Positions 39,216 to 44,283 of a DNA stretch of 44,283 bases are shown piece after piece. Each line of letters opens with the position of its first letter. The first letter of the stretch is position 1. Under the pieces are notes generated by a model. That model made no database searches and was not told the origin of the DNA. It worked only from the letters and a program-made list of their open reading frames with translations. This stretch comes from JAFDWI01 sp040255345 (GTDB taxonomy: Bacteria; Actinomycetota; Acidimicrobiia; Acidimicrobiales; Iamiaceae), in NCBI GenBank assembly GCA_040255345.1, contig JBDZUV010000007.1:1-44283 (forward strand). Reading direction: 5' to 3'. The position numbers and the translations under genes are program-made.

Positions 39216-40208
39216 TCACCCGATCGGCTGGAACTCGCCGCTGAGCACGTCGACGTAGCTGGAGTGTTCCATCGCGAGCCGGATGCGGTGGTGCGGATGT
39301 TCCAACGGAAGATTCCGCGGCTCGGTCCTCGGCGGAAAGGCGAGAAGCTCGGCGATGTCCCACGCGAAGGTGTACAGCCGGATGCGCTCCGACACGAACG
39401 GAGCGTCGAAGAGTTCGGGATAGTCCTCGGCGAGCCACCACGGCACCTCCAGGTAGTCCCGGGCGTGGGTCCGGTCCTCGTAGTCGGCCGCGACGTGCAG
39501 ATGGGGGTAGGCACAGAAGCGCAGGAGGATGTCGAGGTCGAGGTCCGGCGGCCCGGGCCGCGCCCACTCGAAGTCCAACAATGCGGTGATCCGCTCGCCG
39601 TCCCAGAGGACGTTCTCGAAGGTGAGGTCTCCATGGATCAGCGTGCGCGCGTCGAACGGAGTGAGGTGATCCGCCGACTCGAGGACCTCCTGGCGCACGT
39701 CGGCCATGAGACGGGAGTCGACCATCGGCAACAGCGCCGCCCGGTCGATCGCGTCGAGCAACGGGTGGACGGCCATGTAGCCGTCGCGTGCCGACCGGAG
39801 CAGTTGTGGCGTGTGGGTGAGCGCCGGCGTGTCCGCAGCGGGAGTCGAGTGGACGGCGCGGAGCTTCGCGGCGAGTTGGGCCGACGCCGCGCGACGGTGC
39901 TCGATGTCCATGCCCGGCCACCAGCGACTCAGGGGGTGCCCGGCGACCCGTTCCATGATGAGGAAGTCGGCGCCGACCTCGCCGCCGTAGGCGATGATCC
40001 GCGGATAGCCGACCTCGGCGGGGAGCAGTCGGGCCAGGTGGGCCTCACGGCGAAGCCGATCGCTCGGCTTGGAGTTGACCCGCACGATGATCTCGTGACC
40101 GATCCAGACCTCGTTGGTGACACTGCTCGCCGGCTCGAGTGGCGTCGCCGGATCGAGTCCCGCTGCATCCAGAGCATGCCTGGCGCGCGCTTCGGCCAGC
40201 CGACTCAT
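39216..40208 (-). CDS. APH-family phosphotransferase
   Basis: 330 residues. Kinase-like fold of aminoglycoside phosphotransferase/choline kinase type: an N-lobe with SSVTNEVWIGHEIIVRVN and FLIMERVAGHPLSRWW, and the catalytic loop LIHGDLTFENVLWD followed by ITALLDFEWARPGPPDLDL in place of the DFG. ATG 40208 is chosen as the first Met that gives the normal N-terminus MSRLAEARARHAL; no clear -10 or Shine-Dalgarno is seen. The substrate is unknown; resistance should not be assumed. It is convergent with the acyl-CoA dehydrogenase across 24 bp. Confidence 0.82.
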   Translation of the reverse strand: MSRLAEARARHALDAAGLDPATPLEPASSVTNEVWIGHEIIVRVNSKPSDRLRREAHLARLLPAEVGYPRIIAYGGEVGADFLIMERVAGHPLSRWWPGMDIEHRRAASAQLAAKLRAVHSTPAADTPALTHTPQLLRSARDGYMAVHPLLDAIDRAALLPMVDSRLMADVRQEVLESADHLTPFDARTLIHGDLTFENVLWDGERITALLDFEWARPGPPDLDLDILLRFCAYPHLHVAADYEDRTHARDYLEVPWWLAEDYPELFDAPFVSERIRLYTFAWDIAELLAFPPRTEPRNLPLEHPHHRIRLAMEHSSYVDVLSGEFQPIG

Positions 40209-40250
40209 CGGACGGGTGCTGCACGGTCGACGCCGATCGGCGGTGCATCC

Positions 40251-40316
40251 ATGACTGCTCTTTCGGAGCACGAATCACGAATCTTGACGGGTCTTTGCCC
40301 CTGGCGGCCAGATTGA
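40251..40316 (+). pseudogene. Possible relic of a DUF3040 gene start (21 codons)
   Basis: ATG 40251 opens 21 codons, MTALSEHESRILTGLCPWRP then D and TGA. The first 12 residues resemble the LSEHEQRIL start of actinobacterial DUF3040 membrane proteins, but the rest is lost. It lies in the 132-bp gap between two minus-strand genes. A chance match over so short a stretch is quite possible. Confidence 0.2.
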
Positions 40317-40340
40317 ATCGAACGGCCCGGTTCGTTCGAC

Positions 40341-41201
40341 TCACCGGTCGTGGTGGCGTCGATCCGAGACGTCGAGTACGGCATCGGCGGCTTCCGGCCA
40401 CAGCGTGGTCGCCCACGGACCGAACGGGGCGTCGCCGAGCCAGACCATCGCGCGACCCCGGACCGGATCGATCCAGCACAAGGTGCCCGACCGACCGAAG
40501 TGACCGAAGGTCGCGGGTGTGTTGTGTGCTCCGGTCCAGTGCGGAGACTTGTGGCCGCGGATCTCCGGTCCGAGCCCCCAGTCGTTCGGCGTCTGGGACC
40601 CGAATCCCGGGAGGACGCCTGCGAGTTCCCCGATGAAGGGTCGTGTGGCCCGCTCGACGGTCGAGGCCGCCAGGACCGCTCCCGGGGTGAGCCACGCCGA
40701 CGCGAGGGCAGCGACGTCACGGGCCGATGACGACGCGCCGTGCGCGGGTGACCCGGCGAGGGTCGTGTGCATCAGCCCGAGCGTGTCGACCACGGCCTCG
40801 GTGGCATAGCGCGTGTAGGACATGCCGGCGGTGTCGGTCACGACCCGGCCGAGGATCTCATAGCCGGCATTGGAGTAGATGCGACGCCGGCCGGGGTCGG
40901 CCAACACCCGACCGTCGGGCCCGAGTCCCGAAGCGTGGGCGAGCAGGTGGGCGACCGTCGACCCCGCCGGCCCGGCCGGGTGTTCGAGGGTGAGCGTGCC
41001 TTCCTCGACGGCCAGGTGCACCGCCGTCGCGGTGAACACCTTGGTGACCGATGCCAGCGCGAAGGGCCGCTCGATCAGACCGGCCGCGGCGACCGGTCCG
41101 TCGCGGTCCACGATCACGATCGCGCCGTGCCGCGCCGGCGAACGGTCCAGCAGGGTTGCCAGGGTCCGGTCCAGGGAGTCGATAGCTTGGACCCTAGGCA
41201 T
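40341..41201 (-). CDS. Serine beta-lactamase-like hydrolase (class C/esterase fold)
   Basis: 286 residues. Penicillin-binding-protein-like fold with S-x-x-K at Ser51-Lys54 (ALASVTKVF), Y-x-N at Tyr108-Asn110 (RRRIYSNAGYEILG) and a third motif H-x-G at 232-234 (GHFGRSGTLC) in place of KTG, as in family VIII esterases and EstB. No signal peptide is visible, so it is probably cytoplasmic and unlikely to be a resistance enzyme. The ATG is 19 bp from the divergent gpx start. The N-terminus may be a little different, since no Shine-Dalgarno is clear. Confidence 0.88.
   Translation of the reverse strand: MPRVQAIDSLDRTLATLLDRSPARHGAIVIVDRDGPVAAAGLIERPFALASVTKVFTATAVHLAVEEGTLTLEHPAGPAGSTVAHLLAHASGLGPDGRVLADPGRRRIYSNAGYEILGRVVTDTAGMSYTRYATEAVVDTLGLMHTTLAGSPAHGASSSARDVAALASAWLTPGAVLAASTVERATRPFIGELAGVLPGFGSQTPNDWGLGPEIRGHKSPHWTGAHNTPATFGHFGRSGTLCWIDPVRGRAMVWLGDAPFGPWATTLWPEAADAVLDVSDRRHHDR
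41183..41188 (+). promoter_or_regulatory. Putative -10 box TAGCTT of gpx
   Basis: TAGCTT lies 32 nt before ATG 41221 inside the 5' end of the divergent hydrolase gene. A start 6-7 nt later gives a short leader that includes the GAGGAG ribosome site (41210-41215). Confidence 0.35.
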
Positions 41202-41220
41202 TCCGAGACGAGGAGACGAG

Positions 41221-41709
41221 ATGTCGTTCTACGAGTATCCGGTGACTGCACTCGACGGGTCCGCTGCGGACCTGTCCGACCACGAAGGGAAGGCGCTGCT
41301 GGTCGTGAACGTCGCCTCCCGCTGCGGGCTCACCCCGCAGTACCGGGCGCTCGAAGAACTCCAGGAAACCTACGCCGATCGCGGGTTCAGTGTGCTGGGG
41401 TTTCCGTGCAACCAGTTCCTGGGCCAGGAACCCGGCACCGCGGCCGAGATCGCCGAGTTCTGTTCGACGACCTATGGCGTCACCTTTCCCATGTTCTCGA
41501 AGATCGAGGTGAACGGCGACGGGCGCGATCCGCTCTATGCCGAGCTCACCACCCACCCCGATTCCGACGGCTACACGGGTGACATCCGTTGGAACTTCGA
41601 GAAGTTCCTCGTTTCGCCGGCCGGTGACGTGGTCGGCCGCTTCGCCCCCCAGGTCGAACCCGATGCGCGTGAGGTCGTCACGGCGATCGAAGAGCAGTTG
41701 CCGGCGTGA
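41221..41709 (+). CDS. Glutathione peroxidase family protein (cysteine type)
   Basis: 162 residues. Thiol peroxidase with catalytic Cys35 (ASRCGLTPQY), Gln65-containing FPCNQF, and Trp124-Asn125 (RWNFEKFL); the catalytic residue is a TGC cysteine, not selenocysteine. Cys63 and Cys81 are further candidates for resolving cysteine, so it is likely thioredoxin-dependent, as most bacterial members are. The start is set by GAGGAG 5 nt upstream. Peroxide detoxification is expected; msrB nearby suits an oxidative-damage theme but they are not in one operon. Confidence 0.93.
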   Translation: MSFYEYPVTALDGSAADLSDHEGKALLVVNVASRCGLTPQYRALEELQETYADRGFSVLGFPCNQFLGQEPGTAAEIAEFCSTTYGVTFPMFSKIEVNGDGRDPLYAELTTHPDSDGYTGDIRWNFEKFLVSPAGDVVGRFAPQVEPDAREVVTAIEEQLPA

Positions 41710-41723
41710 CCCGGGTCGCGCGG

Positions 41724-41729
41724 TAGCAT
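41724..41729 (+). promoter_or_regulatory. Putative -10 box TAGCAT of the DEAD-box helicase gene
   Basis: TAGCAT lies 63 nt before ATG 41793. The transcript would have a leader of about 57 nt with a good ribosome site, unlike the leaderless genes. Confidence 0.45.
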
Positions 41730-41792
41730 GGGAACCGCGGTGCCGACCGGGCGCCGGATCTTCCCGGCCGTCGACGCGATCCGAGGAGATCC

Positions 41793-42974
41793 ATGACCGA
41801 CGCGAGTCCGAGCGACAATCCACCAGCGAAATCGTTCGCCGATCTGGGGGTGTCGCCGGCGCTGTGTGAAGCGCTCGCCGATGCGGGCATCGAAGCCCCG
41901 TTCCCCATCCAGCAGCTCACGATCTCCGACGCGCTGGACGGTCGCGACGTGTGCGGGAAGGCCAAGACGGGTTCGGGCAAGACGCTCGCGTTCGGCCTGC
42001 CGATGCTGCAGCGTCTGGGCGGCCCCCGAGGTACCCATCCGCGGGGGTTGATCCTGGTACCGACCCGTGAGCTGGCCCAGCAGGTCGACGACGAACTCGC
42101 CCCTCTCGGTGCTGCGTGTGGTGTGCGGACGTGTCCGGTCTACGGCGGCACCGACATCGACCGGCAGGCCAAGCGGCTCCGCCGCGGCGTCGACGTCGTC
42201 ATCGCCACGCCCGGGCGACTGATCGACCTGATCGAGCGCAAGCTCACGTCGTTGAGCGGTCTCGAAGTCGTCGTCGTCGACGAAGCCGATCGCATGGCCG
42301 ACATGGGGTTCCTTCCGCAGGTCGAATGGTTGCTCCGCCACGTCGACGACGACGCCCAGACGCTGCTGTTCTCGGCGACGCTCGACGGTGGGGTGTCGAC
42401 GCTCATCGACCGCTACCAGCACGATCCGGTCCATCACGAGGTCGCCTCGAGCACGGTCACCGTCGATCGGATGGTCCACCATTTCTTCGCCGTCCATCAG
42501 ATGGACAAGGTGCGCGTGGCGGCGGCGCTCGCCAACGGGGTCGACCGGACGTTGATCTTCGTGCACACCAAACGTGGAGCGGAGCGTCTCGTCGCCGACC
42601 TGCGTGCCGAAGGGGTCGACGTCGGGTCGATCCACGGGAACCTGCGTCAGAACGAGCGCACGCGGTCACTGGCCCGTTTCGCCAGCGGCGATCAGGCCGT
42701 GTTGGTCGCGACCAACGTGGCGGCACGGGGCATCCACATCGACGACATCGACCTGGTCATCCACTACGACCCACCCGAGAACCACAAGGCCTACCTGCAC
42801 CGGTCGGGTCGCACGGCGCGGGCGGGGGAGACGGGCATCGTCGTGACCCTGGTGTTGTGGAACCAGGAACTCGAGGTCCGGCGCCTGCAGAAGCGCATCG
42901 GCATCGACACCCCGATCGTCGAGGTCATGTCGAACGATCCACGACTCGCGGATCTGGCCGACTGGATCGAGTGA
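41793..42974 (+). CDS. DEAD-box ATP-dependent RNA helicase
   Basis: 393 residues. All core motifs are present: Q-motif (KSFADLGVSPALCEAL, FPIQQL), motif I AKTGSGKT, Ia PTRELAQQ, II VDEAD, III SAT, IV FVHTKRGAERL, V TNVAARGIHIDDIDLVIHYD and VI HRSGRTARAGETG. Unwinds RNA duplexes, in ribosome assembly or cold adaptation in related proteins. No long basic C-terminal tail, so RNA specificity is unclear. GAGGAG 4 nt before ATG 41793. The stop overlaps the GTG of the next gene (GTGA), so a methyltransferase gene is coupled to it. Confidence 0.95.
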   Translation: MTDASPSDNPPAKSFADLGVSPALCEALADAGIEAPFPIQQLTISDALDGRDVCGKAKTGSGKTLAFGLPMLQRLGGPRGTHPRGLILVPTRELAQQVDDELAPLGAACGVRTCPVYGGTDIDRQAKRLRRGVDVVIATPGRLIDLIERKLTSLSGLEVVVVDEADRMADMGFLPQVEWLLRHVDDDAQTLLFSATLDGGVSTLIDRYQHDPVHHEVASSTVTVDRMVHHFFAVHQMDKVRVAAALANGVDRTLIFVHTKRGAERLVADLRAEGVDVGSIHGNLRQNERTRSLARFASGDQAVLVATNVAARGIHIDDIDLVIHYDPPENHKAYLHRSGRTARAGETGIVVTLVLWNQELEVRRLQKRIGIDTPIVEVMSNDPRLADLADWIE

Positions 42975-44283
42975 TCCGGCCGGTCGGCCTGGCACCGATC
43001 ATCGCGCAGGCCGCTGCGGGGTTCGCCGCCCTCGGCGTCCTCGACGACGCGACGCCGCTGCTCGACGAACTCGGGTGGGACAGCCGGATCGCCCCCGGCG
43101 ACGAACCGGCGACACTCGCATCGGCCTACGAACGAGAGCTGGCATCGTCGGTGCGACACACCCGCGGCGTCCACTACACGCCGGCGCCTGTCGCGGGGAA
43201 GCTCGCGTCGCTGGCTCTCGCCTCGTCGGGTCTAGCGTCGCTGGGTCTCGAGTCGCTGGGTCTCGCCTCGTCGGGTCTCGCGTCATCGGGTCTCGCGTCG
43301 TCGGGTCTCGCGTCCTCCCACACCGACCGGTCTGCCGCTCCGTTGCGGGTCGGGGATCCCGCGTGTGGCGCAGGCGCCTTTCTCGTCGCCACCGCCGAAG
43401 CGCTGCAGGCCAGGGGCGCGCCGGTCGGGCGGATCGTGTCCGAGCAGTTGTTCGGAGCGGACGTCGACGCCACGGCCGTCGCGCTCACCCGGCTCGAGAT
43501 CGCCCGTTGGTCGGCGCAGGTCACCGGCCGGGTGCACGTGGTCCCCGAGGCGCACCTGGTGGTGGGCGACAGCCTCGTCGATCCCGATGCCGGGTCCTGG
43601 ATCGGCCGGGGCGGGGAGATGGACGTGGTGGTCGGGAACCCGCCGTTCGGTTCCCAACTCCGTGGCGGCACCGTCCGTGACCGCGCTCGACAGGAGCGCC
43701 TCGCCCGGGAACTCGGCATCGGCGCACTCGGCTATGCCGACACGGCCGCCTTGTTCCTGCTGCGTGCGATCGACCTGGTGCGCACCGGCGGTCGGGTGGC
43801 GCTGATCCTCCCGTCGTCGCTCGCCGCGACCAGGGGATCCGAAGCGATACGCCGGGCGGTCGGCCGACGGACGAGCGTGACCGATGTGTGGGTGGGCGGC
43901 GTCGACGTCGGTTTCGACGCGGCCGTGTCGGTGTGGGCGCCGGTCTTCGCGAAGACCGAACCGGCCGCCGGCCCGGTGCCGGTCCGTCGGTTCCACGGGT
44001 CGGACGTGCGACCGCTCGACACCGTGCAGACGACCTTGGACGCGTCCAGTTGGGCGCCGCTGCTGGCTCCGGAACCGCGCAGCGGCCCCCGGTCGCTCGG
44101 GCCGTCGGCCGGGCGCGACCCGTCGGGGACGATCGCGTCGGTCGCAGCCGTGACCGCCGGGTTCCGTCGGCACTTCTACGGTCTCGTGCCACACGTGCGC
44201 GACGACCGGTCCGGCTCCGAGCAGGCACCCGTGCTCGTGACCACCGGGGTGATCGATCCGATGCACCACCGGGTGGATGCGGC
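42971..44283 (+). CDS. N6-adenine DNA methyltransferase, Eco57I/TaqI-like, 3' end outside window
   Basis: Open from GTG 42971 (GTGA overlap with the helicase) to the window end, 437 codons seen. VRHTRGVHYTPAPVAGKLA is the helix preceding motif I in gamma-class N6 methyltransferases; motif I is VGDPACGAGAFLVATAEAL (SAM binding) and motif IV is VVVGNPPFGSQL (NPPF catalytic). GYADTAALFLLRAIDLVRTGGRVALILPSS follows. Between the first helix and motif I is a tract of LASSG pentapeptides encoded by 15-bp tandem repeats. Whether restriction or specificity domains follow is unknown. Confidence 0.85.
   Translation, partial: MIRPVGLAPIIAQAAAGFAALGVLDDATPLLDELGWDSRIAPGDEPATLASAYERELASSVRHTRGVHYTPAPVAGKLASLALASSGLASLGLESLGLASSGLASSGLASSGLASSHTDRSAAPLRVGDPACGAGAFLVATAEALQARGAPVGRIVSEQLFGADVDATAVALTRLEIARWSAQVTGRVHVVPEAHLVVGDSLVDPDAGSWIGRGGEMDVVVGNPPFGSQLRGGTVRDRARQERLARELGIGALGYADTAALFLLRAIDLVRTGGRVALILPSSLAATRGSEAIRRAVGRRTSVTDVWVGGVDVGFDAAVSVWAPVFAKTEPAAGPVPVRRFHGSDVRPLDTVQTTLDASSWAPLLAPEPRSGPRSLGPSAGRDPSGTIASVAAVTAGFRRHFYGLVPHVRDDRSGSEQAPVLVTTGVIDPMHHRVDA
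43202..43318 (+). repeat. 15-bp tandem repeat (about 7.8 units) in the methyltransferase gene
   Basis: Unit CTCGCGTCGTCGGGT (variants at a few positions) is repeated seven times from 43202 to 43306, plus a partial copy to 43318. It encodes LASSG/LASLG/LESLG pentapeptides and stays in frame. The last units are most alike, as expected for recent expansion by slippage. It splits the linker between the methyltransferase N-terminus and SAM motif I. Confidence 0.95.

Noticed and set aside
39216..40208. Aminoglycoside resistance phosphotransferase
   Set aside because: The fold and HGD-N motif are shared with many kinases of unrelated substrates; nothing points to antibiotics.
40341..41201. Beta-lactamase resistance gene
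   Set aside because: No signal peptide, H-x-G instead of K-T-G, and the sequence is closer to esterase-type family VIII hydrolases.
41221..41709. Selenoprotein glutathione peroxidase
   Set aside because: The catalytic codon is TGC (Cys35) and there is no in-frame TGA.
43202..43318. CRISPR-like direct repeats
   Set aside because: Units are adjacent without spacers, 15 bp long, in frame and inside a coding region.
1..44283. Many long antisense and alternate-frame ORFs, some over 500 codons (for example opposite rpsB-tsf-pyrH and opposite xerC-dprA)
   Set aside because: They overlap well-recognised genes, have Arg/Pro/Gly-rich composition typical of GC-rich shadow frames and show no family motif.

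Overview
The window is a GC-rich (roughly two-thirds G+C), gene-dense stretch of an actinobacterial chromosome. Gene order (ffh-rpsP-khpA-rimM-trmD-rplS ... dprA-xerC-whiG-M23-rpsB-tsf-pyrH-frr-cdsA-dxr-rseP-ispG), a WhiG-type sigma factor, frequent GTG starts, 4-bp GTGA/ATGA gene overlaps and TANNNT boxes placed 6-10 nt before start codons all fit Actinobacteria. I infer a member of the Acidimicrobiia (Ilumatobacter/Iamia-like), but cannot prove this without a search.

Layout. 2-1219: 3' part of an arylsulfatase. 1402-2719: possible short leader ORF and a membrane-anchored HtrA protease. 2758-5733: both SRP GTPases (ftsY, ffh) with a small BON protein between them. 5793-7904: ribosome/tRNA maturation operon (rpsP, khpA, rimM, trmD, rplS). 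7983-12869: yraN, an inserted crotonase, yifB, dprA, xerC. 12862-14210: WhiG-type sigma factor and an M23-like protein that has lost metal ligands. 14359-17344: rpsB, tsf, pyrH, frr. 17395-22957: cdsA, dxr, rseP, ispG (phospholipid and isoprenoid precursors, intramembrane proteolysis). 22989-26863: aldehyde dehydrogenase, flavin/F420-type split-barrel protein and a DrrAB-type ABC exporter.

26864-33333 is a five-gene minus-strand operon: SDR, menB, GlcD-type FAD dehydrogenase, IlvX-like ThDP enzyme, PglK-like ABC exporter. Then mutM (minus) diverges from a FecR-like membrane protein plus crotonase pair. A 70-bp MITE-like palindrome (35756-35833) separates these from two minus-strand membrane proteins. 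36901-42974 holds msrB, a long acyl-CoA dehydrogenase, a phosphotransferase, a serine beta-lactamase-like protein, a glutathione peroxidase and a DEAD-box helicase. The window ends inside an N6-adenine DNA methyltransferase carrying an in-frame 15-bp tandem repeat.

No tRNA, rRNA, CRISPR array or complete insertion sequence was seen, and no gene-free stretch exceeds about 230 bp. Most of the window is conserved housekeeping sequence. The more unusual signals are the recurrent near-leaderless promoter architecture, the MITE-like palindrome, the repeat-bearing methyltransferase, the rpsB leader hairpin and the minus-strand redox/ThDP/exporter operon. I do not see clear evidence of a wholly new multi-gene system.
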